A stretch of DNA of 64,000 bases from Saccharomyces mikatae IFO 1815 (taxonomy: Eukaryota > Ascomycota > Saccharomycetes > Saccharomycetales > Saccharomycetaceae): positions 584,501 to 648,500 of the forward strand of contig NC_079267.1 in the NCBI RefSeq assembly GCF_947241705.1. Direction: 5' to 3'. Made by a program: the position numbers and the translations under genes. This document shows positions 10,926 to 20,214 of this stretch, one piece after another. Every line of letters starts with the position of its first letter. Positions within the stretch are counted from its first letter, which is position 1. A model generated the notes under the pieces. That model worked only from the letters and a program-made list of their open reading frames with translations. It was not told the DNA's origin and ran no database searches.

Positions 10926-12347
10926 CTATATTATGTTACGATCACCGTCGGCATCCATGTCCTCTTCCAGCTCGCCGACCATGTTTTCATCATCAACAAG
11001 TACGTCGTCCAAGTATGAATCTTGTTCTGCGGCCACATAATCTTCCATAAGGCTCTGCACCACTTCCCTTGATTCGACAAATTCATCCTGAACGTTTTGC
11101 ATAGATTGAAACAAATCACCTACATTATAATTATTCAGAAACGCACCCTTGGCGAAGACTTTATCGAAGGTGTTGCAGGCATTCTCAAAGACGTTCACTA
11201 CAGTAGATATATTGCTTAGCATCATACCAGTAACTTCATTGTCATTAGGTTGTGAGGGTAGGTATGGTGATCTTCTTCCGATGTTAACGTGCATGGCCGA
11301 AGAAGACCATGAGGGAAATTTAAGACGCTGCTGTAATTTAGTCATGGCACGCGATATCTGACGAGGCTCCACATTACCAATTATTGTGTTATATACATTG
11401 AAATACGTTGGGTTATTCATCGCGGTAGAGACAAGCGAATTAGATGGGTCCAATAAATCTAACATGACGTCGTAGCTCGAGTGGCCCTTATGCGCTATAT
11501 CGTCATGAATATAATCCGATGTAAATGGTGTGAAACTAGGACTTAGGAAATGAAGCTCGGGAGAAGGAATCAACGTGGAATAGATACTGGGTATGGATGA
11601 ATACATGTAACTGGGAAACCGTATACTGTTCGTTACTGAAGATATAATTGTCGATATCAATTGATTCGTATGTTGTAAATCGATGTTCGGGTTCCTGAAT
11701 ACTTTACTAGATATATTCAGCAACGAAGCATTATCAAACACCACAGTTGCATCACTATCCTCTATCAGTCTCCTTAAGGCCAAAATGGTGTTATATGATT
11801 GAACAACAACCTCAGACGACCGTGCAGGGAACACAGAATATGTCGTCAGTATTTTCTTAGGATATCGATCACACAGTGCCTCTAAGAGATTGGAACCTAG
11901 TCCAGAGCCTGTCCCACCCGCCACAGAGTGTAACAACTGGAAGCCCTCGAAATTGTCAGTAGAATCAATCTCCTTGTCGATCTTGTTCAGAATGTCGTCC
12001 TGATTCCGCGTTCCTATATCGTACCCATTAGCCCAAGAATTGCCGGCACTAGCGCCGTCAGAAGCCACCCAGGTGTTTCTCGGATCGAAAAATCCACGAA
12101 ATGTGTTCTCCACGTCGGCAATGACACTGGGCTCTGAATCCATCATAATCGCTCTTGGAGTGAATTTATTTCTACCATTTTCGCGGAAGAAAGGTTTTGT
12201 ATCATCATCTCTTTCTGTACTGGAATCAGGAAGTTTAGATAGTCCATCAGTGCCTATGGCATGTTCTTTCGCCAATTGAGACCAGAGAAATTTACCAACA
12301 TGGTTCCCGCATTGGCCCGCTTGCAAAGTGATAATCTCTCCGCCCAT
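10926..12347 (-). CDS. TUB4: Gamma-tubulin
   Basis: The 473-residue gamma-tubulin nucleates microtubules at both faces of the spindle pole body, in a complex with Spc97 and Spc98. The N-terminus MGGEIITLQAGQCGNHVG is the tubulin nucleotide-binding start, and the GTP-binding glycine loop GGTGSG is at residues 144-149. The sequence is diverged from animal gamma-tubulin, as is typical for budding yeasts. It ends in an acidic tail (VDDENMVGELEEDMDADGD), also present in S. cerevisiae Tub4, which has the same length. The start ATG is fixed by the tubulin N-terminus. Confidence 0.97.
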   Translation of the reverse strand: MGGEIITLQAGQCGNHVGKFLWSQLAKEHAIGTDGLSKLPDSSTERDDDTKPFFRENGRNKFTPRAIMMDSEPSVIADVENTFRGFFDPRNTWVASDGASAGNSWANGYDIGTRNQDDILNKIDKEIDSTDNFEGFQLLHSVAGGTGSGLGSNLLEALCDRYPKKILTTYSVFPARSSEVVVQSYNTILALRRLIEDSDATVVFDNASLLNISSKVFRNPNIDLQHTNQLISTIISSVTNSIRFPSYMYSSIPSIYSTLIPSPELHFLSPSFTPFTSDYIHDDIAHKGHSSYDVMLDLLDPSNSLVSTAMNNPTYFNVYNTIIGNVEPRQISRAMTKLQQRLKFPSWSSSAMHVNIGRRSPYLPSQPNDNEVTGMMLSNISTVVNVFENACNTFDKVFAKGAFLNNYNVGDLFQSMQNVQDEFVESREVVQSLMEDYVAAEQDSYLDDVLVDDENMVGELEEDMDADGDRNII

Positions 12348-12458
12348 GGATAATAATGTGTTGGCTCCTTACACAAGTAAGCCAGTTACTATCACGCATA
12401 TTGTAGCTTTTGTTATGATTATTATTATGTTGGTGAAATCTCCCAAAAGAAAATATTA

Positions 12459-12475
12459 ACGCGTTCTGTTACCCG
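12459..12475. promoter_or_regulatory. MCB element and Reb1 site upstream of TUB4
   Basis: ACGCGT at 12459-12464 is the MBF (MCB) core, about 112 bp before the TUB4 start. TTACCCG at 12469-12475 is the Reb1 core consensus. Reb1 sites keep promoters free of nucleosomes and can also stop read-through from the neighbour CRR1. Function here is inferred from motif matches. Confidence 0.5.
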
Positions 12476-12688
12476 GCGATATATTGGAATACAGGGTAAT
12501 CACAATATCGCGATATTCAGAAAATAGTAACTATGTGCATAAAGAGAAAAGTCACAGTAGAAATGCCTAATGTAGGTGCACTTTGTGTTTGTTGAAGATT
12601 TTTCTAAAGAATGTATAGATATATGTAACGACGTGCCTTGATGCAGGGAATTATAGGATCCGTTACATAACGGGGACTCAGTAAGTCA

Positions 12689-13969
12689 TTATTGCTGTAA
12701 CACTTTTGACTGTTTCCCAGAACTCAGCCAATCATTAATCTTTGGGGTGACAAAACAATCCCATTGAAGAGACTCCTCGTCATAATGAATTTTTCTGTCT
12801 TGCCTTTTGTATGAAACAACTACTTTTGATAAATCCTTTTGGGAAATAGTTGGTGCCTTTTTCTTTCCCTTTAGACACAACTGTACTTGTTCGGTGAATC
12901 TATTCTGGTACGGCGTTACAGTGATTTGTTCAACGTAGGCCGTAAATTCGCCCTTTTTGATGATATCAGGCGAATTTTCCCAGTCTATGAGGCCACCGGC
13001 CCAGTTTATCGTTCCAGGTCCGTTAGCTTCCGAACCGCCTGGCCAAACGGCGACTTCTAGCCTCATTGGTGTTTGTGGGTACCTATATTCTTTATTAATG
13101 GGGTCCCACGTATCCTTCTTTAGAACAGTGCGTGCTATTTTACCGTCAACATACCATTTTATTCTATCCGGATCCCAATCAATCTCATAAGTGTGGTAAG
13201 TTGCCCAAGTATCAGCACCTACGGGATATTTTTGCATTCTTGTATAATCTAAATGCCCTTGAGAATAGTAATTCAACTGAGTCATCATCAGGTCACTACC
13301 CAGCCATTCAAAGTCTATTTCATCCCCAATTGCGGATATCAAGTCAAACGCAGTCACTACACCCCTAGACCTTGCTGTTTTCATTCGCACGCTTGCTTTA
13401 CCGTATAGGAACGACCTAGTCGATGAAATCAAACTTCCGGTAGTTTTTTTTGGCATGGCCAAGACAATATTTCCGCTACTTGCTTCAATCGATGTATAGC
13501 CGCTATGTGTGAAATCAAAATCTTCCAGCATTTTCTCTGCTTCGTTATTATCCGTAGTGACCAAGAACTTTGCGTAATGTATGATCCTCTTGGAATTCAG
13601 CTCCCCTTCCACCACACCCACCTTGGTATTTGCCTTATTTGGCCCATTTTCCTCTTTGATTGGTGGCCTGGGTTGATAGTTTGCAACAAATTTGGGAGCC
13701 TTTGGTGTGCTAGAAAATTCAAGTTTTAAGTTGGCCACTAAAGCAGGTAGAGGTGCACAGCTTTCTTCATCGAAGGAAGATCTCACATTGCAGCCACCAA
13801 CACATATTGGACCAGCCCCACATTCATTATACGGCGAACAGCATGGCCATTCAGGGGGGCAAGGCTTATTTGTGGAGCAGAGAATGGAGTTTTTGGGCTT
13901 ATACAGCTCTCCGACAGTGAGGCCGATGTAGCTACTAAGCGCCACCAGTTGTGACATCAAATTCTTCAT
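12689..13969 (-). CDS. CRR1: Crr1, sporulation-specific CRH-family transglycosylase
   Basis: The 426-residue secreted enzyme belongs to glycoside hydrolase family 16. Like Crh1/Crh2 it links chitin or chitosan to glucan, here in the ascospore wall. A signal peptide opens MKNLMSQLVALSSYIGL. A Cys-rich chitin-binding-like module spans about residues 31-71 (CSTNKPCPPEWPCCSPYNEC). The GH16 domain has the catalytic motif DEIDFEWLG at 216-224. The frame is open for 15 codons further upstream but has no ATG there, so the start is placed at 13969. It diverges from FRE1. Confidence 0.94.
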   Translation of the reverse strand: MKNLMSQLVALSSYIGLTVGELYKPKNSILCSTNKPCPPEWPCCSPYNECGAGPICVGGCNVRSSFDEESCAPLPALVANLKLEFSSTPKAPKFVANYQPRPPIKEENGPNKANTKVGVVEGELNSKRIIHYAKFLVTTDNNEAEKMLEDFDFTHSGYTSIEASSGNIVLAMPKKTTGSLISSTRSFLYGKASVRMKTARSRGVVTAFDLISAIGDEIDFEWLGSDLMMTQLNYYSQGHLDYTRMQKYPVGADTWATYHTYEIDWDPDRIKWYVDGKIARTVLKKDTWDPINKEYRYPQTPMRLEVAVWPGGSEANGPGTINWAGGLIDWENSPDIIKKGEFTAYVEQITVTPYQNRFTEQVQLCLKGKKKAPTISQKDLSKVVVSYKRQDRKIHYDEESLQWDCFVTPKINDWLSSGKQSKVLQQ

Positions 13970-14101
13970 CTTGTATTTTGTGCAAGAGTTCTTAATTAAA
14001 AACGTGCAATACACAGCTAGTCTTGTATCTTGTTATTAATTCACACTCATTAGCTGCTACTGTCACTTTTTTTTATGATCGTCGCGAGGCTTTTGACATT
14101 T

Positions 14102-14110
14102 TTTTGTGAC
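14102..14110 (-). promoter_or_regulatory. middle sporulation element upstream of CRR1
   Basis: On the minus strand this reads GTCACAAAA, a perfect match to the Ndt80 consensus GNCRCAAAW, 133 bp before the CRR1 ATG and in the same orientation. Middle-sporulation expression of CRR1 fits Ndt80 control. Confidence 0.65.
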
Positions 14111-14287
14111 GCCTGTAAAAGTGTGGTAGAACGAGCACATAAGAAGCAAATATAAAGTGTACCAGCATGGAGTTGATAGTAAACGGCGATACAATAGTAG
14201 GAAAAGGCCGATATAATCTATCTTTACTGCCCAGTGGGACTGTAACAATTGTCAAGAACATTGGAGTTGTCGATCTTAGTATGAATA

Positions 14288-14386
14288 TACACCCAACCCA
14301 AACATTTTTGCCCATTTTTGCTCACCTTTTTTTTGCTCATCGTAAATTTATAACGGCAGCTTAACTTCGATTTAATACTACACCCA
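14288..14386 (+). promoter_or_regulatory. FRE1 metal-response cluster: two Mac1 and two Aft-type sites
   Basis: Two TTTGCTCA elements, the Mac1 copper-starvation consensus, lie at 14317-14324 and 14332-14339. They are flanked by two matches to the Aft1/Aft2 consensus YRCACCCR (TACACCCA) at 14288-14295 and 14379-14386. All lie 223-321 bp before the FRE1 ATG. Mac1 and Aft1 control of FRE1 by copper and iron is established in S. cerevisiae. Confidence 0.75.
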
Positions 14387-14608
14387 ATTTCAAGATCCTC
14401 AATGCTACCTCACAATTCTGCAAATTAGATGTGCCTGCTACTACCGTAATTAATATACAGAAATCAATACTTAAATCATGATAGTTTCAAAGACTTTTAC
14501 TTTTCTTTCACGTTCTGATTCTCTTCTGTTCGGTACGTTTCATAAATAACAGCATAATCATCTAATATCTCGCTAATCCACATCGACGGAAGGGCGAACT
14601 GAACCAAT

Positions 14609-16672
14609 ATGGTTGCAATCCGTGTGTTATTCTGCTTATTTATATCTTTTATTGCTACAGCGCAATCAAGCGCTATACTTGTAAGTTCCTCGTGTGTTTC
14701 TCAAGCCTCACTATACCAATTCGGATGTTCTAGTACTAAATCTCAAAGTTGTTATTGCAAAAACATCAATTGGTTGGGCTCAGTGACTGTATGTGCCTAT
14801 GAGAATACCCAGTCCAACAAAACACTGGACAAAACCCTAATGAAACTTGCTGCTCAATGTTCGGGTACCACGGTTTTTACCTTAGAAGACATGAAAAGTA
14901 TTTATTTAAACGCTTCAAAGTATTTGAGAGCTCCTGTGAAGAGCGATAAAAAGGTTCTGGTCAACCAACCTCTAACGACTAACGAGACAGCCTACCATTA
15001 CTATTACGAAACGAGTTATGGTACACATCTTAATTTAATGCGTTCTCAATGGTGTGCTTGGGGTCTTGTCTTCTTTTGGGTAGTAGTGCTTACTATTGCC
15101 ACTATACTAAACATCATGAAAAGGGTTTTTGGTAAGAACATTATGCCAAACTCTGTTAAAAAGTCACTTATTTATCCGTCCGTTTACAAAGACTACCATG
15201 AACGGACCTTTTATTTATGGAAGCGTCTACCATTTAATTTCCCAACTAGAGGTAAGGGTCTTGTTGTATTAATCTTTGTTGTTTTGACTATATTGTCTCT
15301 CAGTTTCGGTCATAGTATTAAGTTTCCTCACCCATATAGTAGGCCTAGATGGAGAAGAAGCATGGCATTTGTGAGTCGCAGAGCAGATTTAATGTCTATC
15401 GCTCTTTTTCCTATAGTGTATCTATTCGGAATAAGAAATAATCCCTTCATCCCGATAACAGGCCTTTCATTTTCTACTTTTAACTACTATCACAAATGGT
15501 CTGCCTACGTTTGTTTTATGTTGGCGGTTGTCCATTCGATTGTTATGACTGCATCTGGAGTGAAAAGAGGTGTGTACCAACGTTTAGTTAGCAAATTCTA
15601 TTTTAGGTGGGGAATAGTAGCAACGATCTTGATGTCCGTGATTGTATTCCAAAGTGAAAAGGTCTTTAGAAATAAAGGATATGAAATTTTTCTTTTTATT
15701 CATAAAGTTATGAATATTATGTTCATTATTGCTATGTATTATCACTGCTATACTTTGGGCTGGATGGGATGGATTTGGTCAATGGCAGGTATTTTATGCT
15801 TTGATAGATTCATCAGAATTGTCAGGATCGTTATGAATGGTGGCTTGAAAACTGCGACTTTGAGTACCACTGATGATTCCAATGTCATTAAAATTTCAGT
15901 AAAAAAACCAAAATTTTTCAAATACCAAGTGGGAGCTTTTGCATACATGTACTTCATATCACCAAAAAGTGCATGGTTTTATAGTTTCCAGTCGCACCCA
16001 TTTACTGTATTATCGGAACGGCACCGTGACCCAAAGAACCCAGATCAATTAACCATGTATGTAAAGGCGAACAAAGGTATCACTCGGGTTTTATTGTCGA
16101 AGGTCCTCAGTGCTCCAAATCGCACTGTTGACTGTAAAATATTCTTGGAAGGTCCATATGGTGTAACAGTACCACAGATAGCTAAGATAAAAAGAAACTT
16201 GGTAGGTGTGGCCGCTGGTTTGGGTGTTGCAGCTATTTATCCTCACTTTGTTGAATGTTTACGTTTACCATCTACTGATCAATTGCGGCATAAATTTTAC
16301 TGGATTGTTAACGACCTATCTCACCTAAAATGGTTTGAAAATGAGTTACAATGGTTAAAGGAGAGAAACTGTGAAGTTTCGGTCATATTCACTGGTTCCA
16401 CTGTTGAAGACACAAATTCAGATGTTAGTACAAAAGAGTTTGATGATAAGGAGGATAATGAAATCACCGTTAGATGCCTCAACAAAAGACCCGATCTAAA
16501 AGAGCTGGTACGCTCTGATATAAAACTCTCAGAACTAGACAATAAAAACATTACCTTTTATTCCTGCGGGCCAGAAACCTTTAACGACGATTTTAGAAAC
16601 GCAGTTGTGCAAGGCATAAATTCTTCCTTGAAGATTGACGTTGAACTAGAAGAAGAAAGTTTCACCTGGTGA
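14609..16672 (+). CDS. FRE1: Plasma-membrane ferric/cupric reductase Fre1
   Basis: The 687-residue flavocytochrome b reduces Fe(III) and Cu(II) outside the cell so that Fet3/Ftr1 and Ctr1 can take the metals up. A signal peptide (about 1-22) is followed by a Cys-containing extracellular part and a transmembrane haem core at about 220-420 with paired His residues (for example [16 protein letters not shown]). The FAD motif HPFTV is at 463-467, and the NAD(P)H glycine motif VAAGLGVAA begins near 533. The C-terminal NADPH-binding YSCGPETF is near 651. S. cerevisiae Fre1 has 686 residues. Its promoter shares a 639-bp divergent gap with CRR1. Confidence 0.97.
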   Translation: MVAIRVLFCLFISFIATAQSSAILVSSSCVSQASLYQFGCSSTKSQSCYCKNINWLGSVTVCAYENTQSNKTLDKTLMKLAAQCSGTTVFTLEDMKSIYLNASKYLRAPVKSDKKVLVNQPLTTNETAYHYYYETSYGTHLNLMRSQWCAWGLVFFWVVVLTIATILNIMKRVFGKNIMPNSVKKSLIYPSVYKDYHERTFYLWKRLPFNFPTRGKGLVVLIFVVLTILSLSFGHSIKFPHPYSRPRWRRSMAFVSRRADLMSIALFPIVYLFGIRNNPFIPITGLSFSTFNYYHKWSAYVCFMLAVVHSIVMTASGVKRGVYQRLVSKFYFRWGIVATILMSVIVFQSEKVFRNKGYEIFLFIHKVMNIMFIIAMYYHCYTLGWMGWIWSMAGILCFDRFIRIVRIVMNGGLKTATLSTTDDSNVIKISVKKPKFFKYQVGAFAYMYFISPKSAWFYSFQSHPFTVLSERHRDPKNPDQLTMYVKANKGITRVLLSKVLSAPNRTVDCKIFLEGPYGVTVPQIAKIKRNLVGVAAGLGVAAIYPHFVECLRLPSTDQLRHKFYWIVNDLSHLKWFENELQWLKERNCEVSVIFTGSTVEDTNSDVSTKEFDDKEDNEITVRCLNKRPDLKELVRSDIKLSELDNKNITFYSCGPETFNDDFRNAVVQGINSSLKIDVELEEESFTW

Positions 16673-16835
16673 GGTGATTTTGTTGACTATTCGTACACGC
16701 ATACTTTTGTTATTGCGTTGCCCTTTTTTCGTACCTTATCGGGCAAATGCTTATATATATCAATGTAAATATTTTATAGTAACATGTAGTAGAGTAAAAG
16801 GAAGAAGAAAATAATTTATAACGTGTTCTTTAAAT

Positions 16836-17927
16836 CTAGGCTTCATTCTCACTGTTACTGCTTTCTTCCTGTGTCTGTTGTGAAAGCAATTCCTTCCATT
16901 TCTGGGTAAGCTCCCGAATTGCTTCAGGATTTAAACTAGCTTCTACAAGATCTTGCGGGACATGGTTTTCGGAATGCTCTTTTGAAGCAAATCTACCAGT
17001 GTTATGTCTCGCTACTAACCTTAGTTCATAATCTTCGTCGTCGCTGGCGCCATTCCTTGAAGGCGTTATCGTGGCTATCTCATTCCATGAAAACAACAGA
17101 GAATCTGTCTTCCTGGAAAACGGATTTATATCAATGATGAAGATTCTATCAAAAGGCCTCGGGATATAAACGTCGAGAACGAAACTTTTATCGGGAAACT
17201 TGGGCAAAACAACGTCATGAACTATTTCATCAATAAGATCTTTGAAGGTGTCTGATAGCTCATCCAAATAGTCATAGTAATTTAAATCACGTTGTGTGGC
17301 CCCGACAATATGAGTGTCTTTGACGAAAACCCGAAATTCCAATGCCGGGTTCATATCACTCCATTGCCTAAGGACTAAGTCATATTTTAAGCCTCTTATA
17401 TCATTACCGTCTACACAGCCTTCAAATGCTCTTTGAAGATCATGCATTATATAATTGGATGCATTTAAAAGGAGGTAGAGTTCATTTACTTCGTTACACT
17501 TCATGGTATTGTTCGGTAAAATCCAAGTGGCATCTCTAGGTGCGGACCAGTTCAACTTGGGAGCGACTGCACCCAATTCGTTTAATGCATTCTTCAATTG
17601 CTGGTGCAATTCTGGAAAGTCTACTAATGGTTCAACTTCCTGGACAAATTCGGTAGCGGTATCTTCATCATCTTCCCAATCACTGTAATCGTTATCTTCA
17701 TTTCTTACTATTTCCTCCGTGTAGACTGACCTAACGTTTTCCTCCTGAGGTAGCTTGATACCATCTTGTTCCAAATATTGAATGAATTTTTTTGGTAATG
17801 ATTTCAGCACTATAGATTTGGGTACATATTTAGGATATAGTGAGGACCAAAAAGAATATGAACAGTGTTCAACCTGTACTTTTGTCACTGGTATGTCTAT
17901 TAAAGTTGAGTATTCTTGTGACGGCAT
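16836..17927 (-). CDS. CDC123: Cdc123, assembly factor for translation initiation factor eIF2
   Basis: The 363-residue D123-family protein has an ATP-grasp-like fold and binds the eIF2 gamma subunit to build the eIF2 heterotrimer, so it is needed for translation start and cell-cycle entry. The conserved parts are visible: SAPRDATWILPNN near the middle, the nucleotide-binding FRVFVKDTHIVGATQRDLN, and DVYIPRPFDRIFIIDINPF with acidic metal-binding residues. An acidic stretch DYSDWEDDEDTATEF lies before the core. The start is placed at the ATG at 17927 (MPSQEYSTLIDIPV), because the upstream in-frame codons contain no ATG. A three-residue difference from S. cerevisiae (360) sits in the variable loop. 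Confidence 0.95.
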   Translation of the reverse strand: MPSQEYSTLIDIPVTKVQVEHCSYSFWSSLYPKYVPKSIVLKSLPKKFIQYLEQDGIKLPQEENVRSVYTEEIVRNEDNDYSDWEDDEDTATEFVQEVEPLVDFPELHQQLKNALNELGAVAPKLNWSAPRDATWILPNNTMKCNEVNELYLLLNASNYIMHDLQRAFEGCVDGNDIRGLKYDLVLRQWSDMNPALEFRVFVKDTHIVGATQRDLNYYDYLDELSDTFKDLIDEIVHDVVLPKFPDKSFVLDVYIPRPFDRIFIIDINPFSRKTDSLLFSWNEIATITPSRNGASDDEDYELRLVARHNTGRFASKEHSENHVPQDLVEASLNPEAIRELTQKWKELLSQQTQEESSNSENEA

Positions 17928-18159
17928 TATCGACCTGGCTGACACTTCTTTTCCGGATATAAACGAAATGGTACTTTAATTGCTGGAGTTGAGGCAATCA
18001 TTAACTTTTTCTCTTATTACGTGAAAGCTCATCGGAAAATATCCGTGCCAAAAAAAAAATGCTTTTATAATAGAAATTTCAACGTACTTTTTTTACTTAC
18101 TTATTGAGGCAGAACGACTATTTGATATCTGTATATAAGCATACTTATAATGCAAGTGA

Positions 18160-19275
18160 TCAGGAGAACATCTTTGAGAGAGATTTCTTGGCTTTTTCAT
18201 TTTGTTGTTTCCTCTTCAATTTGGTATCATTAATGGCCTTCAAAATTGCGGCGTCATTTGGTTGGAAAGTAGTAGCCATCTCAAGGTCATTGAGAGCCAT
18301 ATCAGTGTCGTTGACATGATAATAGGCCAGACCACGACGGTACAAAGCTTTGGCTTTAGCCTTCTCGTCAGCGGCTTCAGCATATAACACCTCCGATGAT
18401 GCCACCAATACTTGCTTATAGTCCTTTAGCTTAAGGGCACAAATGGCAATATTCAACGGAATAGACACTTTCAGTTGATTTATTTCCGCAATTTGTTCCT
18501 TTGCCAGATCTTCTGGAAAATATTCCTTCAAAAACTTATCACATTTAACATATTTCTCTAGAGCCACCGAGTAGTTCTTTTTCTTGAACTGTTCAGTACC
18601 AATGTTTTTTACTGTTTCGATGGCTTTCAACACGGTGTCAAAATTTTTCAAGTCCACTTTCTCGTCTTGCTTTAAAATATCCTCGTAATTATCACCATAT
18701 TCATCCGTTGGTGTGGCCTCCGCGTCCTCTGGTACCTGATAATCGTCAGACAACACACCACAGTCATCGATCTTTACATCACGCATTGGCTTGTTGTTTT
18801 CCTGGTCACACTGTTGGTCTTCAATCAAACGTACAATTCTTTTACCTTGAATAACTTCACCAAACACGACGTGCTTCCCATCCAGATGAGGTGTAGGGAC
18901 ACAGGTTATGAAAGCTTGAGAACCATTGGTATTTGGACCAGCATTAGCCATTGATAGAAGGAATGGTTTGTCGTGTTTCACAGTAAAATTTTCGTCCTCG
19001 AACTTTTCACCATATATACTTTCACCGCCGGTACCATCAAAATTAGTGAAATCACCAAATTGACACATGAAGTCTTTAATGACTCTATGAAAAATGGAAC
19101 CCTTGTATGATAGTGGTACCTCAGGCTTGGTCTTTGCCATACCAGCATTTCCTTTGCACAGTTTTAAGAAGTTTTCAGCCGTTTTAGGCACTATGTCATT
19201 GTACAATTCGAACACTATACGGCCTTGTGGTTTGCCTCCGATAGAAATATCAAAGAAAGTCTTGGGTCTAGTCAT
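18160..19275 (-). CDS. CPR6: Cpr6, Hsp90-bound cyclophilin 40
   Basis: The 371-residue peptidyl-prolyl isomerase has an N-terminal cyclophilin domain (about 1-175: [19 protein letters not shown], the active-site [15 protein letters not shown], and [21 protein letters not shown]). A linker and a C-terminal TPR domain (about 215-355) dock on the EEVD tail of Hsp90. The length equals that of S. cerevisiae Cpr6. Its paralog Cpr7 has a less conserved active site. Expression is likely heat-inducible, given the heat-shock element upstream. COA4 lies next, also on the minus strand. Confidence 0.97.
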   Translation of the reverse strand: MTRPKTFFDISIGGKPQGRIVFELYNDIVPKTAENFLKLCKGNAGMAKTKPEVPLSYKGSIFHRVIKDFMCQFGDFTNFDGTGGESIYGEKFEDENFTVKHDKPFLLSMANAGPNTNGSQAFITCVPTPHLDGKHVVFGEVIQGKRIVRLIEDQQCDQENNKPMRDVKIDDCGVLSDDYQVPEDAEATPTDEYGDNYEDILKQDEKVDLKNFDTVLKAIETVKNIGTEQFKKKNYSVALEKYVKCDKFLKEYFPEDLAKEQIAEINQLKVSIPLNIAICALKLKDYKQVLVASSEVLYAEAADEKAKAKALYRRGLAYYHVNDTDMALNDLEMATTFQPNDAAILKAINDTKLKRKQQNEKAKKSLSKMFS

Positions 19276-19406
19276 TTTTACTTCGTAATTCGTTAAATGT
19301 TCTTTTATCGACTTTTATTTAGTGCAGATTCGTATATATTTCTGATATTCGACTTATATATAGAATTTTCTGTTCGAACGTTTTCCAGGCTGGAGCGGAA
19401 AAATTA

Positions 19407-19424
19407 TTCTAGAAGCTCATAGAA
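19407..19424 (-). promoter_or_regulatory. heat-shock element upstream of CPR6
   Basis: Units TTC (19407), GAA (19412), a degenerate TCA (19417) and GAA (19422) are spaced exactly five bases apart, giving three of four good Hsf1 half-sites about 135 bp before the CPR6 start. Hsf1 control of CPR6 is established in S. cerevisiae. Confidence 0.65.
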
Positions 19425-19529
19425 AAGCCGTCTATGAACGCAATAATTATGTTCTATAAAGGGAAACAGCTTGACAAACCACTGGAGTGGTCTATTTATA
19501 TACATAAATCCATCAAAATAATTGTAATT

Positions 19530-19820
19530 TCATTTCTCTTCCTCCGAGCCATTACCGGTGGGCCCGTCCACGTCTACTGTGCTTACGCGCTCCCTATTGC
19601 CATTTTGTTCCCAGCACTTCCTAAATAATGTCATCTCATTAAAGCACTGCCTCCAGTCCCCTGTCTCAGCATGGCACAGCTGTAATGCAAGGTTTTCTAC
19701 GTAGCATCCAGTCTTCGAGATTCTCGTGTCCCACACATCTGGGTCTTCGTCCTCTTGAACCTCTTTGTACTCTTCTAACGCCTGCTTGTAATACTCTGAG
19801 TTATTTTCAGTTTCACTCAT
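19530..19820 (-). CDS. COA4: Coa4, twin-CX9C mitochondrial assembly factor
   Basis: This small protein (96 residues from the ATG at 19820, MSETENNSEYY) belongs to the twin CX9C family imported into the intermembrane space by Mia40/Erv1 and needed for cytochrome c oxidase assembly. The two motifs are CYVENLALQLC and CFNEMTLFRKC, each with exactly nine residues between cysteines. A Trp-rich acidic N-terminal part and an acidic tail flank the helical hairpin. The frame is open for two more codons upstream without an ATG. The position between CPR6 and MSC3 matches YLR218C. Confidence 0.9.
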   Translation of the reverse strand: MSETENNSEYYKQALEEYKEVQEDEDPDVWDTRISKTGCYVENLALQLCHAETGDWRQCFNEMTLFRKCWEQNGNRERVSTVDVDGPTGNGSEEEK

Positions 19821-20214
19821 CGTCACTATGTTGGTTCTAGCTTCTCAGAGCTTTTATTTCCCTTCAACCTTCCCTTGTTTGACACCACTATTAAAAGTGC
19901 CTTTGAAAAACCTTTAATGGCTGAGGCCCCTTTTTTTTAGTCTCGGACATTTGCCGTGTAGAAGAAAAGAAGAAGATAAAAACATAAATGAAGCGAATGG
20001 ATGAGAAGAGGGGAGAAATTAAGAGCGAAAAGAGTAAAATCAAGGACTTATACTATAATATATCGCTTAGTTTGGTGTTGATCTATTCTTCTGGTATTAT
20101 ATTTGTATTAGATAGTTGCGTTCAGTACTTATTGCTTATATTGATTGCTCACGCTTTGCTTTTCAGTAGAATACTAGATAAACAAGGACAGCCTGTTGAC
20201 CAAGAAAGTTTATA
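19821..20214. other. divergent COA4-MSC3 promoter region with a 75-codon open frame
   Basis: No confirmed gene. An ATG-started 75-codon frame (19988-20215) ends in a TAA that overlaps the MSC3 ATG by one base. It has a basic start and a hydrophobic middle and is treated in the findings. A T-run at about 19931-19939 is the only other feature. Confidence 0.5.

Noticed and set aside
13970-14014. Longer CRR1 reading frame starting at 14014
   Set aside because: The extra codons begin with GTG and contain no ATG; the signal peptide starts cleanly at 13969.
18202-19288. Plus-strand open frames across CPR6 (place of the dubious YLR217W)
   Set aside because: They lie wholly antisense to a conserved cyclophilin gene and encode nothing recognisable.
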